Notes under the pieces: generated by a model
What the model saw: only the letters and a program-made list of their open reading frames with translations
What the model was told of the DNA's origin: nothing
Databases searched by the model: none
DNA from: Mycolicibacterium sphagni
GTDB taxonomy: Bacteria; Actinomycetota; Actinomycetes; Mycobacteriales; Mycobacteriaceae
NCBI RefSeq assembly: GCF_002250655.1
Contig: NZ_NOZR01000003.1
Coordinates: forward strand, 268,513-332,512
DNA: 64,000 nt
Direction of reading: 5' to 3'
Made by a program: the position numbers and the translations under genes
In this document: positions 33,208 to 41,595 of the stretch, piece after piece
Position numbering within the stretch: the stretch's first letter is position 1
How the letters are laid out: every line of letters begins with the position of its first letter

Positions 33208-34827
33208 ATGCCCGAATGGACGATCGGCGCGGTGCTGGACGCCATTGCTGATGTAGTTCCCGATCGGCCGATGACGATCTGCGGTGATCGCACGACCACG
33301 TACGCCGAGTCGGCCGATCGCACGCGCCGGCTGGCGAACTTCCTGGCCGGTCGCGGTTTTGGCGCGCACCGCGAGCGCAGCGAGCTGCGGAACTGGGAGT
33401 GCGGCCAGGACCGGGTCGCGCTCATCATGCACAACGACCTGTATCCCGATATGGTCATCGGCTGCCTCAAGGCGCGCGTCGTGCCGGTCAACGTCAACCA
33501 TCACTACACGCCGCGTGAAGTCGCCGAGCTGCTCGACTACGTCAAGCCGGGCGCAGTGATCTACCACCGGTCGCTAGGTGCCAAGTTCGCTGACGTGCTG
33601 CCGCCCGACAGTGCCGAGTTGCTGATCGCGATCGACGACGGCAGCGACGTGGCTGATCTACCCGGTTCGATCTCTCTGGAAGATGCTCTGGCGCAGGGTG
33701 ATCAGGACGCCGATATCACTCCATCGCCGGATGACGTGCTGATGATCTGTACCGGCGGCACGACTGGACGCCCCAAAGGGGTGATGTGGCGCCAAGCCGA
33801 CACCTACGCCGTCTCGATGAACGGCGCCGACCACGAGTCGGTCACCGAGATCCATGACAAGCTCGGTGCGCCGGGGGCACCGTGGTTCGCGGTGTCACCG
33901 CTGATGCACGCGGCCGGCATGTGGACTGCGTTCGCCGCCGTGCTCAACGGGCAGACCGTCGTGCTCTATGACTCGCCGAAGTTCGACCCGCAGCGGGTGC
34001 TGTCCACCGCGCAACGGGAGAAGGTCGGCATGATGACGATGGTCGGTGACGCTTACGCGGCTCCGCTCGTCGAGGAGTTGCAGCGCGGCGATTACGACCT
34101 GTCCTCGTTGTTCGCGTTGGCCACCGGGGGAGCTGCGACCAACCTCAAACATCAGCACGCGCTGCTGGACCTGCTCCCCAACATCATCCTGATCAACGGC
34201 TACGGGTCGTCGGAGACCGGCAATGTCGGGTTCGGTCGCAGCATGCGCGGGGACCACAAGGACACCTTCGAATTGCGCGAGGGGGCACTGGTTCTCGCGG
34301 AGGACTACAGCCACTTCCTGGACGCCGGCGAGGACCAGGTCGGCTGGGTGGCCCGCGCCGGGCGGATCCCGCTGGGGTATTTCGACGATGCGGACGCCAC
34401 CCAGAAGACGTTCCCTGAGGTCGACGGCGCGCGTGTGGTGATTTCCGGTGACCGGGGCTCGCTGGCTCCGGATGGGACTCTGCGCCTCTTCGGCCGGGAC
34501 TCGCTGGTGGTCAACACCGGTGGGGAGAAGGTCTTCGTCGAGGAGGTCGAGGAAGTGCTGCGGGCACATCCCGGCGTTGTCGATGCGCTGGTGGTGGGTA
34601 GACCCAGTGAGCGGTGGGGATCAGAAATTGTGGCGATAGTCGCCCTCAATCCCCTCCACGGCGACGTCAGCCACGATGCCCTGCACGAACACTGCACGGC
34701 CCAACTGGCCCGCTACAAGGCACCGAAGGAGTTCATCGCCGTCGAACAGGTCAAGCGCCTCGGGAACGGCAAGGCCGACTACCGCTGGGCCAAAGCAACT
34801 GCCACGAGCCAGGTTTCGCTGCCATGA
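33208..34827 (+). CDS. Acyl-CoA synthetase (FadD19-like)
   Basis: This 539-residue AMP-binding acyl-CoA ligase has the P-loop CTGGTTGRPKGVMWRQ at about residue 181. This TGGTTG...KGVMW form is typical of the actinobacterial FadD19/FadD17-like group that activates steroid side chains and related bulky acids. It also has GYGSSETGNVGFGRS, SGDRGSLAPDG and the catalytic Lys in GNGKADYRW. It probably feeds the CoA substrates used by the acyl-CoA dehydrogenases of this operon. It shares the ATGA overlap with the next amidohydrolase gene. Confidence 0.84.
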   Translation: MPEWTIGAVLDAIADVVPDRPMTICGDRTTTYAESADRTRRLANFLAGRGFGAHRERSELRNWECGQDRVALIMHNDLYPDMVIGCLKARVVPVNVNHHYTPREVAELLDYVKPGAVIYHRSLGAKFADVLPPDSAELLIAIDDGSDVADLPGSISLEDALAQGDQDADITPSPDDVLMICTGGTTGRPKGVMWRQADTYAVSMNGADHESVTEIHDKLGAPGAPWFAVSPLMHAAGMWTAFAAVLNGQTVVLYDSPKFDPQRVLSTAQREKVGMMTMVGDAYAAPLVEELQRGDYDLSSLFALATGGAATNLKHQHALLDLLPNIILINGYGSSETGNVGFGRSMRGDHKDTFELREGALVLAEDYSHFLDAGEDQVGWVARAGRIPLGYFDDADATQKTFPEVDGARVVISGDRGSLAPDGTLRLFGRDSLVVNTGGEKVFVEEVEEVLRAHPGVVDALVVGRPSERWGSEIVAIVALNPLHGDVSHDALHEHCTAQLARYKAPKEFIAVEQVKRLGNGKADYRWAKATATSQVSLP

Positions 34828-35651
34828 CACGTAACGTGATAGATGGTCTGGTCAACGTCCACTTCGGCGAGACCGAACAGCAGCCGACCTGGATGCTCAA
34901 GGTCCGCGACGACTACTTCAAGGGCCCCAAGTCGATGTTCGCCCCGGTAGACATGGCCGAACTGCTCGAGGAGATGGACGCCCAGGGCGTGCAGAAGGCC
35001 ATCCTGATGGACAACATCGTCAAGCCGCACGTCACCGCGCGTAAGTTCGCGGAAGCCCGCCCAGACCGGTTCGCACTGGCGATGGGCGGCTTCAACCTGC
35101 TCAAGCCGATGCCCACGCTGCGTGAGCTGGCTGCGGTCGTCGCCGACCTTCCCGTCGTGTATGCCGCTGTAGGGCCTAGCTTCTGGGGCGACGGGATGTA
35201 CCCGCCCAGCGACGCCGTGTATTACCCGCTCTACACCAAATGCGCCGAACTCGAGCTGCCGCTGTGCCTCAACACCGGACTGCCCGGCCCGCCGATCCCC
35301 GGCGAGGCGCAGAACCCGATCCACCTCGACCGGGTGTGCGTGCGCTTCCCCGAGCTGCGATTGTGCATGATTCACGGCGCCGATCCCTGGTGGGATGTCG
35401 CTATCCGGTTGATGATCAAATACGAGAACCTGCGGCTGATGACCTCAGCATGGTCACCGAAACGCCTGCCGGACAGTCTGCTTCACTACATGCGCACCCG
35501 CGGGCCGGACAAGGTGATGTTCGGCTCGGACTGGCCGGTGCTCAAGATGCACCGCGTCGTGCCGGAAGCCGAAGCACTGGACCTGCCCGCCGGTGTCCTC
35601 GACAACTACCTCTACAACAACGCCAACGAATTCTTCTTCAGGGAGCGCTGA
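34824..35651 (+). CDS. Amidohydrolase-2 family protein (short type)
   Basis: This 275-residue TIM-barrel protein is clearly shorter than its two operon paralogues. It begins RNVIDGLVNVHFGE with an N-x-His metal site. Where the others have His before the middle helix it reads LCLNTGLPGPP, so one histidine is missing. The C-terminal FGSDWPVLKMH keeps the Asp. MIHGADPWWD supplies another candidate ligand. Activity may differ from the other two. The start is the ATG at 34824; the longer frame is a shadow of the ligase gene. Confidence 0.78.
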   Translation: MTRNVIDGLVNVHFGETEQQPTWMLKVRDDYFKGPKSMFAPVDMAELLEEMDAQGVQKAILMDNIVKPHVTARKFAEARPDRFALAMGGFNLLKPMPTLRELAAVVADLPVVYAAVGPSFWGDGMYPPSDAVYYPLYTKCAELELPLCLNTGLPGPPIPGEAQNPIHLDRVCVRFPELRLCMIHGADPWWDVAIRLMIKYENLRLMTSAWSPKRLPDSLLHYMRTRGPDKVMFGSDWPVLKMHRVVPEAEALDLPAGVLDNYLYNNANEFFFRER

Positions 35652-36698
35652 ATGGACCGCTACGAACTGCGCAGGCTCGACTACAGCCTCACCGAGGACC
35701 ACAAGGATCTGCAGAACGCGTACCGCCAGTTCTTCAAGACCCACAGCCCGATCGATACCGTGCGTGCCGCCGAGGCCACCGGGTTCGACAAGAGCCTGTG
35801 GGAACGACTGTGCGCCATGGGCGCCACCACGATGGCGGTTCCCGAGTCCGCCGGCGGCGACGGCGCCACCTTGGTGGACCTCACATTGGTGGCCGAGGAG
35901 ATCGGGCGTTCTATCGCGCCGGTGCCGTGGATCGACCACGTCTGCGCCGCCCGCCTGCTGGCCGAGCTCGGCGCGCTGAGCGACGAGGTGATGAGCGGCA
36001 ATCAGATCGCCGCACTGGACGCTACGGTGGACGCCGCCAGCGGTGTTCGGCTGATCCCGGCCGGCTCCATCGCCGACCAGATCATCGTCCGAGACGGCCC
36101 AAAAGGTGAAGACATCGTCCTTCTCACCTTCGGGACCCGGCCGGCCAAGGTCGACAACATCGGCCGGCTGCCGATGGCCTGGGTGGACCCTTCGGCCGCC
36201 GACAGCCGGACGGTGCTGGGCAGCGGGCCCGACGCCCTGGCGAAATACGGCCGGGCGCTGGATGAGTGGCGGCTACTGACGGCCTCCGCGTTGGTCGGCC
36301 TGGTCGAGGAGACCATGACCATTGCCGCCGAGTTCGCCAAGTCGCGCTACACCCTCGGTGTCCCCATCTCCACCCTGCAGGCGATCTCGCACCCGCTGGC
36401 CAACATGGTGATCACCGTCGAAGGGGGCCGCAACCTGTCGCGGCGCGCCGCCTGGTTCCTGGACAACGAGCCCGATGCGCGGCCCGAGCTGGCCCCGTCG
36501 GCGTTCGTGTTCATGGCTGAGGAAGCGTCCAAGGCGGCGACGATGGCCGTGCACATCCAAGGTGGTCTCGGGGTGTCGTCGGAGGCCGCCGCGACCGCCT
36601 ACCTGGTGCGGGCCAGGGGCTGGGCATTGGCCGGCGGCGACCCGGGAGCCAGTGCCAAGCAGATCGCACACATTCTCGCAGACCGCGAAACTGCCTAG
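35652..36698 (+). CDS. Acyl-CoA dehydrogenase, small subunit type
   Basis: This 348-residue protein has the plan of the shorter subunit in mycobacterial alpha2-beta2 acyl-CoA dehydrogenases (FadE26-27, FadE28-29 types). It has MAVPESAGGDG at residues about 60-70, a weak FAD segment, and no catalytic YEGT motif. The C-terminal HIQGGLGVSSEAAATAYLVR resembles the family signature. Its partner is probably the 395-residue dehydrogenase encoded 12 bases downstream. In mycobacteria such heterotetramers often act on bulky ring or branched CoA esters; this is known for steroid side-chain enzymes and is only inferred here. Confidence 0.78.
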   Translation: MDRYELRRLDYSLTEDHKDLQNAYRQFFKTHSPIDTVRAAEATGFDKSLWERLCAMGATTMAVPESAGGDGATLVDLTLVAEEIGRSIAPVPWIDHVCAARLLAELGALSDEVMSGNQIAALDATVDAASGVRLIPAGSIADQIIVRDGPKGEDIVLLTFGTRPAKVDNIGRLPMAWVDPSAADSRTVLGSGPDALAKYGRALDEWRLLTASALVGLVEETMTIAAEFAKSRYTLGVPISTLQAISHPLANMVITVEGGRNLSRRAAWFLDNEPDARPELAPSAFVFMAEEASKAATMAVHIQGGLGVSSEAAATAYLVRARGWALAGGDPGASAKQIAHILADRETA

Positions 36699-36710
36699 GA
36701 GACAACCGTA

Positions 36711-37898
36711 ATGGATTTCTCACGCGTCCATCTCGACGCCGAGGATCAGGATTTCCTCGAGGAGGTCCGCACCTTCCTCGAGACGCATATCACCGACGAG
36801 GTGATCCGGCATGACCGGGAAACCGGTGACAACTTCCACGAGGCGGTGCACTTGGCGCTCGGTGCCGCCGGATACCTCGAGTTGGAGTGGAAGACGCAGG
36901 CCGAGGGCGGCTTCACCCGGGTGCGGCGGCGCATCTTTGAGCTGGAGAAGCGCCGCTTTCATGTCCCGTGGGTCACCTGGGGCACCACCGCGATGGTCGC
37001 GCGCTCGGTCAACAGCTTCGGCAAGGACGAGCTGAAAGACGAAGTGCTGCCCAAGGTTTTCAGCGGTCATGTGCGGCTGTGTCTGGGCTACACCGAACCC
37101 GAGGGTGGCTCGGACGTAGCCACCTGCAAAACCCGCGCGGTCCGGGACGGCGATCACTGGATAATCAATGGGTCGAAGATGTTCACCACCGGCGCGCACA
37201 ACTGCCAGTACGTCTTCCTGCTCACCAATACTGACCCCGATGCGCCGAAACACAAGAGCCTGACCATGTTCCTCGTCCCGCTGGACTCCCCGGGCATCGA
37301 GATCCAGGGCATCCGCACCGTCGACGGCGACCGCACGAACATCGTCTACTACAGCGACGTTCGGGTAGAGGACAAGTATCGGCTCGGCGAGGTCAACGAT
37401 GGTTGGACGGTGCTACGGGAACCTCTCAGCGTCGAGCACGGCGCGGTGGCCGCCGCCCCCGACGGGCTGGCCGACGTGTCGATCATGATGCATCAGGCCA
37501 ATTTCATGGCCACCGCGGTCGACAAGGTGGCTGCCAATGTCGGCCGGCCGGACCCGAATGGCCGCCGCGCTGTCGACGACGGTGCAGTGGCCTACCGCCT
37601 GGGCCGCAGCGCCGCCCGGTTGGAGGCCGCGCTCAGTTCGCCGACCCTCTACGGCCGGGTGGCCATCGCGCAGACGATGCGCGATATCGCCCCCGATCTG
37701 ATGGACGTTCTGGGTGCCGCGGCAGCGCTTCCGGTGGAGACCGACGGCGCGGCCGACGACGGAGCCTCGGAGTATGTCTACCGGTTCGCCCCGCTGTCCG
37801 GGATTTACGGCGGAACCCTCGAGGTCTTCCGCAACATGATCTCCCAACACGTTCTGGGGCTGGGCAAACCGGCCTACGCGGCGAAGAGGGCGTCATGA
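36711..37898 (+). CDS. Acyl-CoA dehydrogenase, paralogue 1
   Basis: This 395-residue acyl-CoA dehydrogenase has a strong FAD/substrate segment YTEPEGGSDVATCKT at about residue 124, and NGSKMFTTGAHNCQYVF. It lacks Glu at the usual place: the C-terminal motif is SGIYGGTLEVFRN, where YEGT is expected, so Gly replaces the catalytic base. The base may lie elsewhere or come from the partner at 35652. The gene at 39148 is a tandem paralogue that differs mainly in the first 70 residues and the C-terminal third. AGGAG precedes the ATG. Confidence 0.82.
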   Translation: MDFSRVHLDAEDQDFLEEVRTFLETHITDEVIRHDRETGDNFHEAVHLALGAAGYLELEWKTQAEGGFTRVRRRIFELEKRRFHVPWVTWGTTAMVARSVNSFGKDELKDEVLPKVFSGHVRLCLGYTEPEGGSDVATCKTRAVRDGDHWIINGSKMFTTGAHNCQYVFLLTNTDPDAPKHKSLTMFLVPLDSPGIEIQGIRTVDGDRTNIVYYSDVRVEDKYRLGEVNDGWTVLREPLSVEHGAVAAAPDGLADVSIMMHQANFMATAVDKVAANVGRPDPNGRRAVDDGAVAYRLGRSAARLEAALSSPTLYGRVAIAQTMRDIAPDLMDVLGAAAALPVETDGAADDGASEYVYRFAPLSGIYGGTLEVFRNMISQHVLGLGKPAYAAKRAS

Positions 37899-39133
37899 CT
37901 GACACGCAGCTCACCGAGGTGCCGATCTTCGATGCCGATCAGCACATGTACGAGACACCCGAGGCACTGACCCGCTATCTGCCCGAGCGCTACCGATACG
38001 CGGTGCAGTACGCGCAGATGGGCCGGCAGACCCGGCTCGTGATCAACAGCCGGGTGAGCGATTTCATCCCCAACCCGACCTTCGAACGCGTCGCCGCTCC
38101 TGGTGCGCACGAGAAGTTCTTTGCCGGGGAGAACACCGAAGGTCTGACACTTCGCGAAATGCAAGGCCCCGCAATCGAAGCGCCGGCGGCGACCAAGAAT
38201 CCGGCTGACCGGATCGCCGAACTCGACCGTCAAGGCGTGGTCGAGGCGCTGAACTATCCGACGCTGGCCAGCCTCGTCGAGCACTTCTCGGCCGACGATC
38301 CCGAGCTGACACTGGCCATCATCCACGCGCTCAACCAGTGGATGGCCGAGCACTGGACGTTCGCGTACGAGGATCGGCTGTTCTCCACGCCGATCATCAA
38401 CCTCTCCGAAGTCGGCGGTGCGCAAGCCGAACTCGAGTACCTGCTGTCCGCCGGCGCCAAGGTGGCGCTGATCAAACCCGGCCCGGTTCGCGGTGTGCAC
38501 GGGTGGCGGTCGCCCGCACTGCCGGAGTTCGATCCGTTCTGGCGTGATGTCGAGGCCGCCGGCCTGCCGATCGTGCTGCACGCCAGCTACCCGCCGCTCG
38601 ACGATTACGTCGGCAGGTGGGAGCCGCCGCACACGCAGAACTTCATGGCGATGAGCGCGTTCCGGTGGATGGTGCTGGGTCACCGCGAGATCGCCGATAT
38701 GATCACCAGCCTGATCTGTCACGGCACGCTGACCAGATTCCCGCGGCTGCGCATCGCCAGCGTCGAGAACGGCAGCTCGTGGATCTTCCCGTTGTTCAAC
38801 GACTTCGAGGATCTCTACAAGAAGATGCCGCAGAACTTTCCCGAGCATCCCCACGACGTGTTCCGGCGCAACATCTGGGTCAGCCCGTTCTGGGAGGGCA
38901 GCGTGTCCGATGTGGTCAACACCGTCGGCTGGGACAAGGTGATGTTCGGGTCGGACTATCCCCATCCCGAGGGGCTCGCCGAACCACGCGGCTTCTGGAA
39001 ATACGCCGAAGGAATGGACGAACGCAGAACCTACGACTTCATGGGCGACAACGCGCGGCGGTTCATGGGTCTGCCGCTGGCCAACCCGGACCCCGCCGCG
39101 GTCAACCCGCCGGCGCTTGCGGTCCCTTCCTAA
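37895..39133 (+). CDS. Amidohydrolase-2 family protein
   Basis: This 412-residue TIM-barrel metal hydrolase has FDADQHMYET at the N-terminus, IVLHASYP at about residue 220, and FGSDYPHPEG at about residue 352. These are the positions expected of an ACMSD/resorcylate decarboxylase-like protein with metal. Its layout, including the conserved DFIPNPTF-type stretch after the first strand, is very close to the 31996 gene. It is placed between two dehydrogenase paralogues, so it may act on their product. The ATG at 37895 overlaps the upstream stop (ATGA). Confidence 0.82.
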   Translation: MTDTQLTEVPIFDADQHMYETPEALTRYLPERYRYAVQYAQMGRQTRLVINSRVSDFIPNPTFERVAAPGAHEKFFAGENTEGLTLREMQGPAIEAPAATKNPADRIAELDRQGVVEALNYPTLASLVEHFSADDPELTLAIIHALNQWMAEHWTFAYEDRLFSTPIINLSEVGGAQAELEYLLSAGAKVALIKPGPVRGVHGWRSPALPEFDPFWRDVEAAGLPIVLHASYPPLDDYVGRWEPPHTQNFMAMSAFRWMVLGHREIADMITSLICHGTLTRFPRLRIASVENGSSWIFPLFNDFEDLYKKMPQNFPEHPHDVFRRNIWVSPFWEGSVSDVVNTVGWDKVMFGSDYPHPEGLAEPRGFWKYAEGMDERRTYDFMGDNARRFMGLPLANPDPAAVNPPALAVPS

Positions 39134-39147
39134 ACCGAGGAGCTGCC

Positions 39148-40329
39148 ATGGATTTCACCGAAGTCGAGCTGAACGCTGACGATGCCGCGTTCCAACGCGA
39201 GCTGCGGAGCTTTCTGTCGGAGTTGGTGACCGACGAGGTGATCCAGCACGACCGCCAAACGGGCGACAACTTCCACGAGGGTGTGCACCTGGCCCTCGGT
39301 GCCCGCGGCTACCTGGAGCAGGAGTTCAACACCGGCACCCTCGCCGGATTCAGCCGGGTCCGTCGCCGGATCTGGGACCTCGAGCGTCGTCGGGCCCATG
39401 TGCCGTGGGTGACGTGGGGCACCACGACGATGGTTGCCAAGGCCGTCGCAGCGTTCGGCAAACCGGAACTGGTCGATGAGGTGATGCCGCGAGTCTTCGA
39501 CGGGACAGCGCGCATGTGCCTGGGCTACACCGAACCCGAGGGCGGCTCGGACGTCGCGACCTGCAAGACGCGCGCGGTCCAGGACGGCGATCACTGGGTG
39601 ATCAACGGCTCGAAGATGTTCACCACCGGCGCGCACAACTGCCAATACGTGTTCCTGCTGACCAACTCCGACCCAGATGCGCCAAAGCACAAGGCCCTGA
39701 GCATGTTTCTGGTGCCACTGGACCTGCCGGGCATCGAGATCCAGGGTATCCGCACCGTCGACGGCGACCGCACGAACATCGTCTACTACACCGATGTCCG
39801 GGTGCCCGAGAAGTATCTGCTCGGCGAGGCCAACGGGGGCTGGACGGTGCTGCGCGGACCGCTGGACGCCGAACACGGAGCGGCGCCGACGGTGGCCGAC
39901 GGGCTCTCCGATGTGTCGATCATGGCCCATCAGGCCGGCGTCATGGCCGCCGCGGTCGATGCCGTCGCGGCCAGGGTCGGGCAGGTTGACGCGGCCGGTA
40001 AGCGCATGGTGGACGACGGCGCGGTTGCCTACCGCCTCGGCCGCAGTGCGGCGCGGCTGGAGGCATCGCTTTCCACGCCAAGCATTTTCGGCCGGGTGGC
40101 CCAGGCCCAGACGATGCGGGACATCGCGCCCGACCTGATGGACCTCGCCGGTGCCGCCTCGGTGCTGTCCGTCGACTCCGATGGCGCCGCGGACAACGGC
40201 GCCTCGGAGTACGCCTTCCGGTTCGCCCCGCTGTTCGGTATCTATGGCGGCACACTGGAGGTGTTCCGCAACATGATCGCCCAACACGTGCTCGGGCTGG
40301 GCAAGCCGAACTACTCGCCGCCACGATGA
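39148..40329 (+). CDS. Acyl-CoA dehydrogenase, paralogue 2
   Basis: This 393-residue protein is clearly related to the 36711 dehydrogenase. The central part is almost identical (YTEPEGGSDVATCKTRAV, NGSKMFTTGAHNCQYVF) while the N-terminal third diverges. It again has FGIYGGTLEVFRN with Gly at the canonical catalytic position. A gene duplication around the amidohydrolase is the simplest explanation, perhaps to process two stereoisomers or to form a hetero-oligomer. The ATG follows GAGGAG and the stop overlaps the P450 start. Confidence 0.82.
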   Translation: MDFTEVELNADDAAFQRELRSFLSELVTDEVIQHDRQTGDNFHEGVHLALGARGYLEQEFNTGTLAGFSRVRRRIWDLERRRAHVPWVTWGTTTMVAKAVAAFGKPELVDEVMPRVFDGTARMCLGYTEPEGGSDVATCKTRAVQDGDHWVINGSKMFTTGAHNCQYVFLLTNSDPDAPKHKALSMFLVPLDLPGIEIQGIRTVDGDRTNIVYYTDVRVPEKYLLGEANGGWTVLRGPLDAEHGAAPTVADGLSDVSIMAHQAGVMAAAVDAVAARVGQVDAAGKRMVDDGAVAYRLGRSAARLEASLSTPSIFGRVAQAQTMRDIAPDLMDLAGAASVLSVDSDGAADNGASEYAFRFAPLFGIYGGTLEVFRNMIAQHVLGLGKPNYSPPR

Positions 40330-41531
40330 CGACGACATCGGTTGTCTTCGATCCGTTCTCGGAAGACTTCTTCGTCAGCCCCTACGACACCTACCGGCGG
40401 ATGCGCGACGAGGCGCCGGTCTATTACAGCCAGGAGTACGACTTCTACGCGCTGACCCGGCACGACGACGTCGCCGCGGCGTTCAAGGATTTCGAGACGT
40501 ACTCCTCGGCGTACGGCGTTGACCTCGGGCAGGTACGCAAGGGCGAGGTCACCAAACACGGATCGATCATCGCGATGGACCCGCCCGCGCACCGGCGCAT
40601 GCGCAGCCTGCTCAACAAGGTATTCACACCCCGGGCCATCGAAGCGCAGCGGGCGCTGGTTATCGAGCTGGTCGACAAGCACCTCGCGGCGGTCGATCCG
40701 TCGGGATTCGATTTCGTGCAGGACTTCTCGGCACTCTTCCCGGTCGACATCATGACCGCCTTGCAGGGTGTGCCCCAGGACGACCGCCAGCAGATCCGGC
40801 TGTGGATCGACGAGCTGCTGCACCGCGAAAGCGGCGACGTCGAGATGACCGAGTCGGGCCAGAAGGCCGCCGTGGACATGGCGATCTACTACTTCCGGCT
40901 GATCAAAAAGCGGCGCGAGGACCTCGGCGAGGACCTGTTGAGCAAGCTCATCGGAGCCGAGATCGAACGTGACGACGGCCGGATGGAGCCGTTGGACAAT
41001 ATCGAGATCACCGAATTCGCAACGCTGTTGGGTGGGGCCGGCGCGGAGACGGTCACCAAGCTGATCGGCAATGCTGCGGTGGTCTTCGCGCAGAACCCCG
41101 ACCAGTGGGAGTTGCTGCAGAACGACAGAAGCAAGATACCGCTGGCCGTCGAAGAACTACTGCGCTATGAAGCGCCCGCGCAATACAACGTGCGCTGCTC
41201 CCTGCGTGAGATCACCCTGCACGGGGTCACGATTCCAGCCGGCAAGCCGGTCTTCCTGGTCGGCGGATCAGCCAACCGCGACCCCCAGGCGTGGACGGAG
41301 CCGGATCGGTTCGACATCGACCGGGACCGCACCCAGGCCCAGAATCTGGGGCTGGGCTATGGGATTCACAGTTGCCTCGGTGCCGCCCTGGCTCGGCTGG
41401 AAAGTGCTATCGCGCTGGACAAGATGCTGGATTTCATGCCCCGCTACGAGGTGGACTTCAGCGGCTGCAAGAGGGTCAACATGCAGAACGTCGCGGGCTG
41501 GAGCAACGTGCCGGTGAAGGTGCTCGGCTGA
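40326..41531 (+). CDS. Cytochrome P450
   Basis: This 401-residue soluble P450 has the I-helix LLGGAGAETVTKL at about residue 240, ExxR in VEELLRYEAP at about residue 280, and the heme loop LGYGIHSCLGAALAR at about residue 345, where Cys binds iron. The phenylalanine of FGxGxHxCxG is Leu. P450s hydroxylate unactivated C-H bonds with NAD(P)H electrons from separate partners. No ferredoxin or reductase gene lies in the window, so these must come from elsewhere. It closes the 12-gene operon. Confidence 0.87.
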   Translation: MTTTSVVFDPFSEDFFVSPYDTYRRMRDEAPVYYSQEYDFYALTRHDDVAAAFKDFETYSSAYGVDLGQVRKGEVTKHGSIIAMDPPAHRRMRSLLNKVFTPRAIEAQRALVIELVDKHLAAVDPSGFDFVQDFSALFPVDIMTALQGVPQDDRQQIRLWIDELLHRESGDVEMTESGQKAAVDMAIYYFRLIKKRREDLGEDLLSKLIGAEIERDDGRMEPLDNIEITEFATLLGGAGAETVTKLIGNAAVVFAQNPDQWELLQNDRSKIPLAVEELLRYEAPAQYNVRCSLREITLHGVTIPAGKPVFLVGGSANRDPQAWTEPDRFDIDRDRTQAQNLGLGYGIHSCLGAALARLESAIALDKMLDFMPRYEVDFSGCKRVNMQNVAGWSNVPVKVLG

Positions 41532-41595
41532 CGCGCCAGTCGGGTGGTGTCACTGTGGAATTATCAAGGTACACAATATTTTTCAGTGTTGATCG

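Noticed and set aside
31807..33567. 586-codon open frame on the - strand
   Set aside because: It lies opposite the amidohydrolase and ligase genes, which have clear motifs and operon overlaps. In GC-rich DNA long antisense frames are common. The translation shows no motif.
41555..41590. Operator-like TCACTGTGG...TACACAATA region after the P450 gene
   Set aside because: The halves are not symmetrical and the spacing is wrong. It lies between two gene ends, where no promoter is needed.
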